From Silicimonas sp. (GTDB taxonomy: Bacteria; Pseudomonadota; Alphaproteobacteria; Rhodobacterales; Rhodobacteraceae), in the NCBI GenBank assembly GCA_022820365.1, contig JAJEFO010000069.1, forward strand, positions 1 to 56,158: a DNA stretch of 56,158 nt, in the 5' to 3' direction. Of this stretch, positions 34,141 to 43,844 are shown piece after piece (the stretch's first letter is position 1; each line of letters opens with the position of its first letter). The notes under the pieces are model-generated. The model was not told the origin of the DNA and made no database searches. It saw only the letters and a program-made list of their open reading frames with translations. The translations under genes were made by a program, and so were the position numbers.

Positions 34141-36042
34141 ATGACTCCCCCGCCTGACAGTCCGGCCGACCCGTTCAAGAAGGCCCTCGCCGAAGCGACC
34201 AAGACCCTGGCCGATGACCCGGAATTGGCCGTCAGCTATTCGGTCGATCCTCCGGGCATGTCGGCGGACGGAGTACGCTTGCCACAGGTCACGCGCCGGA
34301 TGACGCGGGATGAAGTCCTGCTCGCGCGCGGCACCGCTGACAGCTTTGCCATGCGGCGGAAGTACCACGACGAGACATGTTTCGACCGCTATTCCCCGCA
34401 AGGTCAGATGGCACAGGACATCTACGAGGCCATGGAATGGGCCCGCTGCGAAGCGGTGGGAGCGCGCGACATGCCAGGCACGGCCGGAAACATTGACGCG
34501 CGCATAAATGATGACGCGACACGAAAGGGGTACGACGATCTGACCGACTTGTCGGAGGCGCCGCTTGCCGCCGCCGCCGGCTACATGGTGCGCCAGCTTG
34601 CCAGCGGTCGCCCCCTGCCACCCGCAGCCGCAAACGTTCTGGATCTGTGGCGTGACCAGTTGGAAGCGAAGGCGGGCACGACCCTCGAGAACCTTGAAGA
34701 CACGCTGACCGATCAGGTGGCCTTTGCGCGTTTCGCCCGGCAGGTCATCCGGGACCTCGGCTACGGCGACCAGTTGGGCAACGACCCCGATGCCGAGGAC
34801 CCGGACGAGGACAACGAGGCCGCGGAAGACGCGCCGGAGGACGAAGATGCAAATAGCGAGGACCAGAGTCAGCAAGAACAGGACGGCTCCGATGCCGCAC
34901 CCGACGAGAGCCAGGAGCAGCAGGACGACCAGGCAGAGGCACAAGTTTCCCTCGACGAGATGGCAGACGTGGAGCAAGGAGAGGACACCGAGCTTCCGCA
35001 AGGTGATGCCGAGATCGAGCCGCCTGCGCCACAACCGGTCAGCGATGCAGACCCCAACTACACGATCCACAGTTCCGAATTTGACGAAGAGATTGCTGCC
35101 GACGAACTTGCCGAGCCGGAAGAGCTGGAGCGTCTGCGCGCGCATCTCGACAACCAGCTTGAACCCTTGAAGGGGGCCGTTGCCCGGCTTGCCAACCGAT
35201 TGCAGCGCCGCCTGCAGGCACAACAGACCCGCACGTGGACCTTTGATCTCGATGAGGGAATTCTCGATGCCGGACGTCTGGCCCGCGTAGTCGTCAACCC
35301 GACCTTGCCCCTTGCCTACAAGCAGGAGAAGGACATGGAGTTCCGAGATACGGTCGTGACGCTCCTGCTCGACAACTCCGGATCAATGCGCGGCCGCCCA
35401 ATTTCCATCGCCGCGATCTGCGCGGACGTTCTGGCCAGAACCTTGGAACGCTGCGCCGTGAAGGTCGAAATTCTGGGCTTCACGACACGCGCGTGGAAAG
35501 GCGGACAGTCACGGGAAACCTGGCTGCAGCAGGGACGCCCGCAACTGCCCGGGCGGCTGAATGACATACGCCACATCATCTACAAGGCCGCCGACGCGCC
35601 GTGGCGGCATGCTCGAGAGAATCTTGGCCTGATGATGAAGGAAGGCCTGCTCAAGGAAAACATCGACGGCGAAGCGCTGGAATGGGCGCATCGACGGCTG
35701 ATTGTCAGGCAGGAGGCGCGGCGCATCCTCATGGTCATCTCGGATGGTGCGCCGGTCGACGACTCCACCCTTTCGGTGAACCCGGCAAACTACCTGGAAA
35801 GGCATCTCCGCAACGTGATCACGATGATCGAACGGAGGAAGCAGGTGGAGCTTCTCGCCATCGGCATCGGCCACGACGTGACCCGATACTACGAGCGCGC
35901 GGTCACGATCACGGACGTAGAGCAGCTTGCCGGGGCCATCACCGAGCAGCTGGCGGCGCTCTTTGAAGCCGATCCGGTTCAGCGAAAGCGCATGGCCAGG
36001 CGAGGCGACAGCCGAAGAGGCGCAGCAAGGCATCCGGCCTGA
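34141..36042 (+). CDS. cobT: Cobaltochelatase subunit CobT
   Basis: 633 residues from the ATG at 34141. N-terminal helical region (about 1-215), then a long acidic low-complexity stretch (about 215-320, D/E/Q-rich), then a C-terminal von Willebrand A domain with the MIDAS motif [11 protein letters not shown] and later [11 protein letters not shown]. The acidic linker and MIDAS are typical for CobT. It forms the AAA+ chelatase motor with CobS. Confidence 0.95.
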   Translation: MTPPPDSPADPFKKALAEATKTLADDPELAVSYSVDPPGMSADGVRLPQVTRRMTRDEVLLARGTADSFAMRRKYHDETCFDRYSPQGQMAQDIYEAMEWARCEAVGARDMPGTAGNIDARINDDATRKGYDDLTDLSEAPLAAAAGYMVRQLASGRPLPPAAANVLDLWRDQLEAKAGTTLENLEDTLTDQVAFARFARQVIRDLGYGDQLGNDPDAEDPDEDNEAAEDAPEDEDANSEDQSQQEQDGSDAAPDESQEQQDDQAEAQVSLDEMADVEQGEDTELPQGDAEIEPPAPQPVSDADPNYTIHSSEFDEEIAADELAEPEELERLRAHLDNQLEPLKGAVARLANRLQRRLQAQQTRTWTFDLDEGILDAGRLARVVVNPTLPLAYKQEKDMEFRDTVVTLLLDNSGSMRGRPISIAAICADVLARTLERCAVKVEILGFTTRAWKGGQSRETWLQQGRPQLPGRLNDIRHIIYKAADAPWRHARENLGLMMKEGLLKENIDGEALEWAHRRLIVRQEARRILMVISDGAPVDDSTLSVNPANYLERHLRNVITMIERRKQVELLAIGIGHDVTRYYERAVTITDVEQLAGAITEQLAALFEADPVQRKRMARRGDSRRGAARHPA

Positions 36043-36208
36043 ACGAATGCCGGGCACCTGCAAGGGATGCCGCCAAAGGACCAACGCCAAGACCTGCAAT
36101 CATGAAGAGCAATGTCCCGCAGTGCCTGCGCGGTGGCCAGGTTGCGAACCCGTAGCCCTGCAGCCGTTCCGGCTTGCACCCGAGAATGGTTCCTGCTCTT
36201 TGGCGGCC

Positions 36209-37987
36209 ATGTTTCAGTCCTTCGACATCACCGCCAGCCCAGAACAGGGACCACCACGCATTGCAGCGCTGCGCGAAGCCATGGCGAGAGCAGGCGTCGA
36301 CGCGTTTCTCGTGCCTCGGGCCGACCGATTCCAGGGTGAGTTCGTTGCACCCGCCGACGAGCGACTTGCATGGCTGACGGGATTCACCGGATCGGCCGGG
36401 CTCGCCGTCATCAGCCTGGACGCTGCCGCCATATTCGTCGATGGCCGCTATCGGCTGCAGGTGCGCGACCAGGTTGCCGAGGAGATCGAGGCCCTGGACC
36501 CAACTGAGGTCAAGCCGGGCACCTGGCTGACCGAGAATGTCGACCCGCTGGCGAAGGTAGGCTTCGACCCTTGGCTCCACACGGTGGACGGCATCAAGAG
36601 GCTCACGGAGTCGATCGGTGATCATGCCGTTCTGCACCCCACGTTCAATCTCGTTGACCGGATCTGGACGGACAGGCCGTCGCCGCCTGTCCAGACGGTC
36701 CGTGCTCATCCGCTCGAGCTTTCCGGCGAAAAGTCGTCATCGAAGCGCGAACGTCTGGCCCAGGAATTGAAGGATGGCGGACACCGCGCCGCGATTCTCA
36801 CGTTGCCGGAGAGCATCTGCTGGCTTCTTAACATAAGGGGCGACGGCATTCCGCGCAGTCCCGTCGTTCAGGCATTTGCGATACTTCACGACACGGGTCG
36901 CGTGAGCCTGTTCTCCTCGCCGAAGAAATTCGAGCATCTTGGTCCGGATCCGAACATTGACCTTGAGGACGAGGACGCCTTCGGGCGCGCCGTCGGGCAC
37001 CTGGATGGGCCGGTGCGGATCGATGGACAAACCGCACCTTGGAAAATTGCCGAAATCCTCGAAGACCGGGCGACGTTCGGCGTCGACCCGTGCAGCATTC
37101 CCAAGGCGAGCAAGAACGATGCCGAAATCAAGGGCATGCAGAAAGCGCATCTAAGAGATGGTGCGGCGATGGTCGAATTCCTGGCGTGGTTTGACGAGGA
37201 AGCCCCGAAGGGCGAACTGACGGAAATTTCCGCAGCCAGAGCGCTTGAGGAATTCCGCGTGCGAGCCGGCGACCTTCTGGACATTTCCTTCGACACGATT
37301 TCGGGCTCCGGGCCCAATGCGGCGATCGTTCACTACCGTGTTTCAGAGCAGACGGACCGCAAGATCAGGCAAGGCGAGTTGTACCTGGTCGATTCAGGCG
37401 GCCAGTACATTGACGGAACCACCGACGTCACGCGCACGCTTGCCGTCGGGGAACCATCGGACGTTCACCGCGACTGCTATACTCGCGTGCTCCAGGGACT
37501 GATCGCAATCTCCCTTGCCCGGTTCCCGAGCGGGCATGCCGGCCGGGACATCGACGCTCTCGCCCGCGCCGCGCTTTGGCGCAAGGGTCTCGACTACGAT
37601 CATGGCACCGGGCATGGCGTCGGAGCTTGCCTGAACGTGCATGAAGGCCCTCAGCGGATTTCACCCGTAGGGACGACAAGCCTCCGGCCTGGCATGATCC
37701 TGTCGAACGAACCCGGCTGCTACCAGCCTGGTGAATTCGGCATCCGCATCGAGAATCTGGTTGTGGTACGAAAGGACGAGAATTTTCAAAACGAACGGGA
37801 GCGGCTTTGCTTCGAGACACTGACCTTCGTGCCGTTTGACCGCCGCCTGATCGACACCATGCTGCTGGGTCCTTGGGAACGGGACTGGATCGACGAATAC
37901 CACGCCGAAGTGAAAGGAAAGCTCTCCGGCCTGCTTTCTGCATCGGCCGGAAAGTGGCTCGATGTGGCCACAAGACCCCTTGACTGA
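36209..37987 (+). CDS. Aminopeptidase P family (M24) metallopeptidase
   Basis: 592 residues from the ATG at 36209, the size of the three-domain aminopeptidase P form. Creatinase-type N domain (about 18-150), second N-like domain (about 160-310), M24 pita-bread domain (about 320-530) with ligands in LVDSGGQYIDGTTDVTRT, HGTGHGVG, SNEPGCY and IENLVVV, then a C-terminal M24 tail. Cleaves X-Pro N-terminal bonds. The open frame begins earlier (35927), overlapping cobT, but that part is not protein-like. Confidence 0.92.
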   Translation: MFQSFDITASPEQGPPRIAALREAMARAGVDAFLVPRADRFQGEFVAPADERLAWLTGFTGSAGLAVISLDAAAIFVDGRYRLQVRDQVAEEIEALDPTEVKPGTWLTENVDPLAKVGFDPWLHTVDGIKRLTESIGDHAVLHPTFNLVDRIWTDRPSPPVQTVRAHPLELSGEKSSSKRERLAQELKDGGHRAAILTLPESICWLLNIRGDGIPRSPVVQAFAILHDTGRVSLFSSPKKFEHLGPDPNIDLEDEDAFGRAVGHLDGPVRIDGQTAPWKIAEILEDRATFGVDPCSIPKASKNDAEIKGMQKAHLRDGAAMVEFLAWFDEEAPKGELTEISAARALEEFRVRAGDLLDISFDTISGSGPNAAIVHYRVSEQTDRKIRQGELYLVDSGGQYIDGTTDVTRTLAVGEPSDVHRDCYTRVLQGLIAISLARFPSGHAGRDIDALARAALWRKGLDYDHGTGHGVGACLNVHEGPQRISPVGTTSLRPGMILSNEPGCYQPGEFGIRIENLVVVRKDENFQNERERLCFETLTFVPFDRRLIDTMLLGPWERDWIDEYHAEVKGKLSGLLSASAGKWLDVATRPLD

Positions 37988-38039
37988 AGTGAATCTGACA
38001 CGTTTGGCCCATTAGGTCGGGCCTTGGAGGAGAATGGCG

Positions 38040-38383
38040 ATGGCAAAAGACATCGCAGTCCGGCCTGCGACGGGCACGTGGGTCGTGCGCGCCGGTGCGC
38101 AGTCCTTGGCGAGAGCAACTCGGCACTGGAACTGATCGAGAGCGACCGTGCGCCTGTCATCTACTTCCCGCGCATGGAGGTCGCGATGGAATTCCTTGAC
38201 CAATCCTGCAAAGTCACGACCTGCCCCGGGAAGGGCGACGCGACTCACTATTCCATCATCACGACCTTCACGACACTGAGAGACGTGGCTTGGTCATACC
38301 GAGTGCCGCATGACTCGGCATCCGCCATCAAGGATCACATCGCCTTCAATCCGCACGACGAGATCGCGATCGAACGTCTTTGA
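38040..38383 (+). pseudogene. DUF427-family gene with a frameshift
   Basis: From the ATG at 38040 (GGAGG 10 nt upstream) the frame reads MAKDIAVRPATGTWVVRAGAQS, the typical DUF427 start, then leaves the family. From about 38105 the -1 frame continues LGESNSALELIESDRAPVIYFPR, then CPGKGDATHY and VAWSYRVPHDS to the stop at 38383, clearly the rest of DUF427. One missing base near 38100-38106 explains it. It is either a real pseudogene or a sequencing error. Function of the intact family is unknown. Confidence 0.65.
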
Positions 38384-38417
38384 AGGCCTTCACTGCCTTG
38401 CCCGTGACCGAATGATC

Positions 38418-39557
38418 TCAATGGAGAGGGTCGGAACGCGTTAGATCAGAGGAGATGCGCCGCAGGTCTGACAAATTTTGCCATGGTGCATCTGCCTTGG
38501 CGTGTGAAATGCCGATCAAGGCTGCCGGATGGGACGTTGCGGCTTGCAGCGCAGCCTCTAGGGAAACGCCGACCTTTTCGACCATGACCTTGATTGCGGA
38601 AGTCAAGTCGAGATCGGCTCCGGCAAATGTCCCGTCTTGAAGTGTCATGACGCCGGCCCGACGCTGAATCGAGCGTCCGCCCAGTTCGAACTCGGTGAGA
38701 TCGGTCCCGGCGACAGCCATTGCATCGCTGACGAGAAAAATTTGGCCAGGTCCCTCCTTTGCCGCCCACGCCGTGCGAATTGTCTCTGGGTGAACATGCA
38801 CGGCATCGGCGATCAGGCCTGCCGACACGCGGCCGTTCGCTAGCGCTGCACCTACCAATCCCGGCTCACGGTTGCCGAGTTGGCTCATGGCATTGAAGAG
38901 GTGGGTGACGCAGCGTGCTCCGGCGGCGAAGTATTGCATGCAGACTTCAAGGCTCGCATCACTGTGGCCAAGCGAGACCAGCACTCCGGCGCGGGCAAGT
39001 GCTGATACCTGTTCCTCCGTAACGCTCTCTGGTGCAACGGTGACCTTGAGTACCGGCAGCAGCGCCGATGCGGCGATCAGCGTTTCCAGGTCATCTTGCT
39101 CCATGGGACGGATGAATGCCGGATCGTGCGCGCCCTTACGGGCGATCGAGAGGTGCGGACCTTCAAGATGAAGCCCCGCGATTCCCGGCACTCCTTCCTG
39201 TACAGCCTTGATCGTGGCTTCGATCGTCGCGCGAGTCTTTTCGGCCGAGTCAGAAATGAGCGTCGGCAAAAGGAAGGAGACGCCAAGGCTGCGATGCGTC
39301 GTGGCTATCCGGCGGAGTGCGTCGACCGACGGATCATCGTTGAACATGACACCGCCGCCGCCGTTGACCTGGAGGTCCACGTAGCCCGGCGTCAGGAAAT
39401 CGCCGGACAGATCGACCACTTCGCCGTCCTTTGGAACTTCTGCATCCGGTCCAAATTCTCTGGCACGGCCGTCTACGAAACGGATGGCATGTCCAGCCCA
39501 CATTCTTTTTCCGTCGAAAATGTGTCCGTTCCGAAATGTCACAACGTGCTGGGTCAT
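38418..39557 (-). CDS. nagA: N-acetylglucosamine-6-phosphate deacetylase
   Basis: 379 residues. The start at 39557 overlaps the upstream stop (ATGA). Amidohydrolase fold: TPGYVDLQVNGGGG, LHLEGPHLS (metal Glu), LGHSDAS and THLFNAMS (metal His residues), LVSDAMAVAG with the catalytic Asp. Converts GlcNAc-6-P to GlcN-6-P in the cytosol. Last gene of the minus-strand kinase / regulator / SIS / nagA operon. Confidence 0.93.
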   Translation of the reverse strand: MTQHVVTFRNGHIFDGKRMWAGHAIRFVDGRAREFGPDAEVPKDGEVVDLSGDFLTPGYVDLQVNGGGGVMFNDDPSVDALRRIATTHRSLGVSFLLPTLISDSAEKTRATIEATIKAVQEGVPGIAGLHLEGPHLSIARKGAHDPAFIRPMEQDDLETLIAASALLPVLKVTVAPESVTEEQVSALARAGVLVSLGHSDASLEVCMQYFAAGARCVTHLFNAMSQLGNREPGLVGAALANGRVSAGLIADAVHVHPETIRTAWAAKEGPGQIFLVSDAMAVAGTDLTEFELGGRSIQRRAGVMTLQDGTFAGADLDLTSAIKVMVEKVGVSLEAALQAATSHPAALIGISHAKADAPWQNLSDLRRISSDLTRSDPLH

Positions 39558-40582
39558 GTTGTTTCGGTCACCTTGCTGAGATGCCGCGGCGTATCCGGAT
39601 CGATGCCGCGCCGCACGGCGACGGCCTCGACCATGCCATAGAACGACACGATGGCGGCAATCGGATCGGTCAGCCAATGGTCGGTCCGGACATGCTGGAG
39701 GCGCGTGGCCTTTCTGACTTTGTGGCTCAAGGCGAAGACCCGCCCACCCTTGTCAACAAGGGCGTCGGCGGTTTCCGCCAAGCCGTCTTCGGCGGCATCG
39801 TCAGCTGCGAAGGCAATCACCGGAAAGCCTTGGTCGACAACAGACACCGGGCCGTGAAACACTTCCGCGGAAGAATAGCTCTCGGCATGTATCAGGCACG
39901 TTTCCTTGAATTTGAGTGCCGCCTCGCTCGAGATCGCCCAAGACGGTCCACGCCCAAGCGTAAACAGGGACCGGCCATCGATGACGTCTGCCGCCGGCGA
40001 CCAGTCGCAACGTGTCGCGGCATCGAGGTAGTTCGGCAACGCTCGGATTGCCGACAACAATGACGCATGCCCCTTCATTTCGGCAATCAGCCAGAGACCG
40101 GCGACCAGCGAAGTCACAAAAGTCTTCGTTGCGGCAACGCTCAATTCAGGTCCCGCGTGAATTGGAAGAATGCAGTCAACGACGTCCGCGAGGGCGGACG
40201 CGGGATGGTTGGTGATGCCGATCGTCAAAGCACCGCTCGCTCGCAGCGCTTTCGTCATCTGCACGATGTCAGGACTTTGACCTGATTGAGAGATCGATAT
40301 GCACATGGCTCTGTTGGCGTCCAGCTCGATGCCGTATTGGGACGCGACCGATGGACCTACCGAGGCCATCGGACGTTTCAGGAGCAGCTCGCTGGCATAC
40401 TTGAGGTATGTGCAGGCATGGTCGGAAGACCCGCGCGCGACGGAGAGAAGGAACGGTGGATTCACTTCACGCGCCTTTGCCGCAGTCGAGGCAATGGCGT
40501 TTCCGCCACTGCTCAGGAGGCGCTCAACGGCGGCAGGAATTTCGGAGATTTCTCGACGCATTTGTGTGATGTCGGCTTTCAT
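39554..40582 (-). CDS. Double-SIS-domain glucosamine-6-phosphate deaminase-like protein (NagB-II type)
   Basis: 342 residues from the ATG at 40582. Two SIS domains: first with SVARGSSDHACTYLKYASE and SISQSGQSPDIV, second with LGRGPSWAISSEAALKFKETCLIHAES and FHGPVSVVDQG. It resembles the isomerase half of GlmS without the glutaminase part, the form called NagB-II. Expected to turn GlcN-6-P into fructose-6-P and ammonia, the step after NagA, to which it is translationally coupled. Confidence 0.85.
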   Translation of the reverse strand: MKADITQMRREISEIPAAVERLLSSGGNAIASTAAKAREVNPPFLLSVARGSSDHACTYLKYASELLLKRPMASVGPSVASQYGIELDANRAMCISISQSGQSPDIVQMTKALRASGALTIGITNHPASALADVVDCILPIHAGPELSVAATKTFVTSLVAGLWLIAEMKGHASLLSAIRALPNYLDAATRCDWSPAADVIDGRSLFTLGRGPSWAISSEAALKFKETCLIHAESYSSAEVFHGPVSVVDQGFPVIAFAADDAAEDGLAETADALVDKGGRVFALSHKVRKATRLQHVRTDHWLTDPIAAIVSFYGMVEAVAVRRGIDPDTPRHLSKVTETT

Positions 40583-40599
40583 ATTTGAACTCCGCCTGA

Positions 40600-41349
40600 T
40601 CACAGCCGCAATTCTGCGACGAAGTCGTATGCATCGCCACGATAGAGGGACCGAGTGAGTTCGGCGACTCGCCCGCTCTTCAGGAAAGATGTGCGTTCAA
40701 TGCTCAATATGGCGGAACCTTCGGCGACGCCAAGAAGATCCGCCTCACGCGCCTCCAGGTTTATGGCGGAGATCTTCTGAATCGCACTTGTCGGGCGATG
40801 CCCCAGACGCTCAAGGACAAGATAAAGTGAAGTCATCACTTCAAGCGGATTGGGCAATATGTCCAGAGGCAGCGCAGCGCGTTCCAGCGCCATCGGGCGT
40901 CCACCCGCTTCGCGAAGGCGGTAAATTCGGGCAACCTGTTCCCCTTCCCTCAGGCTCAATGCGGCCACTTCGTCAGGCGTCGGCCTAAAAATGCCCCTTT
41001 CGAGCCAACGGGATGTCGTGTCGAGCCCTCGGCTTGCCATGTCTTCCGTGAATGAGGTTAGATGTGACAGGGATTGTTCCATTCGCGCCATCGGCTTGCG
41101 AATGAACGATCCCGAACCTTGCCGTTGCTCGATCAACCCCTCATGCACGAGTTCATGTATTGCCTTGCGAACGGTGACGCGAGACAGTCCGGTGATTTCG
41201 GCAATCTCGCGTTCCGGCGGAAGCGAGGAGTTGGGGGGCAGAACGCCCGTCTCGATGCCCAGCTCCAAACGTCGGCGGAGCTGCACGTATCGCGGGCCGC
41301 CAGTTTCGCCGAGCCAGCCTTCGGGCTGGAGAAAGTCGACGGCGTTCAT
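40600..41349 (-). CDS. GntR-family (HutC subfamily) transcriptional regulator
   Basis: 249 residues. Winged-helix DNA-binding domain about 20-90 (LPPEREIAEITGLSRVTVRKAIHELVHEGLIEQRQGSGSFI) and a UTRA effector domain about 100-245. It overlaps the kinase stop by ATGA. It probably senses an amino-sugar phosphate and represses both divergent operons; a 16-bp motif upstream of each is the candidate operator. Confidence 0.92.
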   Translation of the reverse strand: MNAVDFLQPEGWLGETGGPRYVQLRRRLELGIETGVLPPNSSLPPEREIAEITGLSRVTVRKAIHELVHEGLIEQRQGSGSFIRKPMARMEQSLSHLTSFTEDMASRGLDTTSRWLERGIFRPTPDEVAALSLREGEQVARIYRLREAGGRPMALERAALPLDILPNPLEVMTSLYLVLERLGHRPTSAIQKISAINLEAREADLLGVAEGSAILSIERTSFLKSGRVAELTRSLYRGDAYDFVAELRL

Positions 41350-42224
41350 GCAGGCATCTCCCGGGCAAATTCCGCCGCAAGCGCCAAGGCACCGCCTAGC
41401 GGCTCATCGACTGGCGGGGTCAGGTCGCCCTGCATATGTGCAGGCAAGTACGGAGCATAGTGGGGTCCAATTCCGCCAGTGAGGCAAATCGGCTGGCCAT
41501 TGCTCCATCCAATGAGTGACAGAATTCCAGCTATGTCCTGTGCCCCGCTGCGCATTACTTCTTCGCCGAGCGGGTCTCCTTGTTTCGCGAATTCGGTTAC
41601 AAGCGGTGCCAAGGCACCAAACTCCGAAGGGCTGGCCAAGCCCGCGAAGCGGACAATGCCAGCGGCACCTTTGCAGTCTGCTAAGAGCCGCTCCGCCAAC
41701 GGCGAGGCGGCAACACGCCCGTCAATGCTCTTGAGAGTCATGCCGAGGGCGGCCTTGCCGACAAAATGGGCAGACGCCTCGTCCCCGAGCACCGGGCCCC
41801 AGCCACCGGCAAACCGCATGGTTCCGTCGGCTTGTGCTGCGAAAAACGATCCCGTGCCACAGTGGGCAATTACGCCGTCGGATCGACCAAGCGCGCCCCT
41901 CAAAGCTGCAGCGCGATCATCCTCGATACGGACGTGGGTGAAGGGCAAGGCGGTGCGTAACCTTTCCGAAATCGTCTCGCCCGTGACCCCTGCAAGTCCG
42001 ACAAACGCGGGGATCGCTGAAAGAGCATCCAACGTCAGACCGGCCCGTGCCGCCAATCTTTGCAAGCCTGCGGAAATCTCGTCCAGGGCGCCGTCAAAGT
42101 CGGTGGAAACGTTGGCTGAGCCGGTTTCTGCAACAATGATTGACTTGCCGTCATCCAAAGCGAGTCGACACCGTGTGCCGCCGCCGTCAATGGCAACAAC
42201 CGGAGATTTCCGTGAATCACCCAT
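41346..42224 (-). CDS. BadF/BadG-type sugar kinase (N-acetylglucosamine kinase-like)
   Basis: 292 residues of the ASKHA fold. Phosphate-1 motif VVAIDGGGTRCRLAL, phosphate-2 region VIAHCGTGSFFAA, then GWGPVLGDEASAHFVG and a late LTGGIG adenosine motif. Likely phosphorylates GlcNAc or MurNAc at C6. First gene of the operon. No SD precedes the ATG; a perfect TATAAT lies 8 nt upstream of it, suggesting a leaderless transcript. Confidence 0.82.
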   Translation of the reverse strand: MGDSRKSPVVAIDGGGTRCRLALDDGKSIIVAETGSANVSTDFDGALDEISAGLQRLAARAGLTLDALSAIPAFVGLAGVTGETISERLRTALPFTHVRIEDDRAAALRGALGRSDGVIAHCGTGSFFAAQADGTMRFAGGWGPVLGDEASAHFVGKAALGMTLKSIDGRVAASPLAERLLADCKGAAGIVRFAGLASPSEFGALAPLVTEFAKQGDPLGEEVMRSGAQDIAGILSLIGWSNGQPICLTGGIGPHYAPYLPAHMQGDLTPPVDEPLGGALALAAEFAREMPA

Positions 42225-42228
42225 GCAG

Positions 42229-42244
42229 ATACCATTATAATACC
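42229..42244 (-). promoter_or_regulatory. Candidate GntR operator overlapping kinase promoter
   Basis: On the minus strand GGTATTATAATGGTAT, ending 4 nt before the kinase ATG. It contains a direct repeat GGTAT and a perfect -10 hexamer TATAAT. It matches the motif before murQ at 13 of 16 positions. A regulator bound here would block RNA polymerase. Confidence 0.6.
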
Positions 42245-42888
42245 TATAAAGTAAAGGAAAGCCCCGAACGATGCCAATATTGCAGTTGCCGTCTTAAGGC
42301 CTAACTGGTACGGCAGCTGGACGTGTCAGAATGCTGGACCTCTTTGCGCGCACTTCGACTCCCTGGACTTGGCAGGACTAGGTGACGCACGCATCCGGGC
42401 GGTTCGATTTCTTGATTCATCTCGAAAGCCTGTGAGAGCGGGCGGACCGCTCGAGAATGTGAAGCGGCTTTCCAATGCCGAGGCATCTTGTTCGGTTCAG
42501 GTCGATGCAAGTTGGGATTGCCACCGTCCAAAAGGCGGTTGATCACTATGCTGGCTAGGGCGCCGTGCAGGATTCTGGTTCCGACCTCCATGTTTTTCCT
42601 GTGAACGATTGGCGGATGGAATTGCCAATCCGGGGGTCGACTCGGTTGGCGACCCCTCCGGGTTTCAAGGATTGGCAAACCGGCGAAAGACCATAGCCCG
42701 AGTCAATCCAAAGTCCGGATTTCGCCTGATCAGGCGTGGCCAAGGGCGACCAGAGCGCGCCAAGGAACACGTTCACGAATGCGTGCTGGAACTGCGCCAA
42801 GGCCGTTAGCTCACCTCAAATCCACTCCACTATGCAGGCTGATCAAGGCATCCGGCAGTTTCCGCGAGGAACAAAAGTGTGGACAAAA

Positions 42889-42904
42889 GGTATTAAATAG
42901 GTAT
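42889..42904 (+). promoter_or_regulatory. Candidate GntR operator upstream of murQ
   Basis: GGTATTAAATAGGTAT on the plus strand, 26 bp before the murQ ATG, same design (GGTATTA, then GGTAT) as the motif at 42229-42244. The pair of sites fits control of both divergent operons by the GntR-type regulator encoded at 40600. Confidence 0.6.
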
Positions 42905-42930
42905 CTTATGTCGAATCATGGGGGAATCGC

Positions 42931-43818
42931 ATGTCCGGCTCGCGGACTGAAGCACTGCACGATGCGGCGGAGGGGCTTGATGAGCGCCCTCTGACCGAAA
43001 TTGCCGCTTTGCTGGCTGAAGGTCAGATCGTCGCCGCAAAGTCGCTTCTTGGCGCCCTCGACAGCATTGTGAACGGCGCAAGCGCAATGGCGCGAACAAT
43101 CCGGAATGGCGGCATGCTTCATTACGTGGCTGCCGGTTCGTCTGGCCTGATGGCGGCTGTGGATGCCTTGGAACTGGGCGGCACATTCTCGATTCCAGCC
43201 GGTCAGCTCAGAATTCACATCGCTGGGGGCATTCCTACCGGCGTGGAGATGCCTGGAGCGACCGAAGACGATGTCACAAGCGGCCGCGAGGCCTTGTCGG
43301 GCGTATCGAGTCGAGACACCGTGATCGCCGTTTCGGCCAGCGGGACAACGCCCTACACGATGGCCGCCGCCGGGGTCGCGCAAAGTCGTGGCGCAACACT
43401 GATCGCAATCGCCAACAATCCCGGTGCCGCGCTCTTCGATGGCGCCGATCACGCAGTCTGCCTGGCAACGCCGCCCGAAGTTCTTGCCGGGTCGACGCGA
43501 ATGGGTGCCGGAACAGCGCAGAAGATCGCGCTGAACATGCTTTCGACGCTCATGGCGATCGAACTTGGCCACGTTCACGACGGAATGATGGTGAACCTCC
43601 GGGCGGACAACATCAAGTTGCGGGCCCGAGCGGCGAGCATTGTCGGCCAGATCGCAGGTACGGACATTGCGGTTGCGGACGCCGCGCTCAAACAGGCCAG
43701 AGGCGACATGAAGCCCGCGATTCTCGTCGCGGCAAAGGGCATGTCGCCACACGATGCCCGCACCCTTCTTCAACAAACTGAAGGAAGCGTCCGTGCCGCT
43801 CTGGCGCGGCTGAACTGA
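42931..43818 (+). CDS. murQ: N-acetylmuramic acid 6-phosphate etherase
   Basis: 295 residues from the ATG at 42931 (GGGGGA SD). Single SIS domain: VAAGSSGLMAAVDALEL, VIAVSASGTTPYTMAA, AIANNPGAAL. The family-specific block STRMGAGTAQKIALNMLST is present, followed by the C-terminal helical bundle. Splits MurNAc-6-P into GlcNAc-6-P and D-lactate. GlcNAc-6-P then enters the NagA / deaminase route encoded divergently. First gene of an operon with an ABC importer. Confidence 0.92.
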   Translation: MSGSRTEALHDAAEGLDERPLTEIAALLAEGQIVAAKSLLGALDSIVNGASAMARTIRNGGMLHYVAAGSSGLMAAVDALELGGTFSIPAGQLRIHIAGGIPTGVEMPGATEDDVTSGREALSGVSSRDTVIAVSASGTTPYTMAAAGVAQSRGATLIAIANNPGAALFDGADHAVCLATPPEVLAGSTRMGAGTAQKIALNMLSTLMAIELGHVHDGMMVNLRADNIKLRARAASIVGQIAGTDIAVADAALKQARGDMKPAILVAAKGMSPHDARTLLQQTEGSVRAALARLN

Positions 43819-43844
43819 CTTACATTCAATCAAGGAGGTCAAAC

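Larger units (their letters stand above)
42225..42930. other. Divergent intergenic region of the amino-sugar locus
   Basis: About 700 bp between kinase and murQ. Apart from the two operator-like motifs at its edges no gene, RNA element or clear terminator was recognised. The length is large for a simple divergent promoter. Confidence 0.45.
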
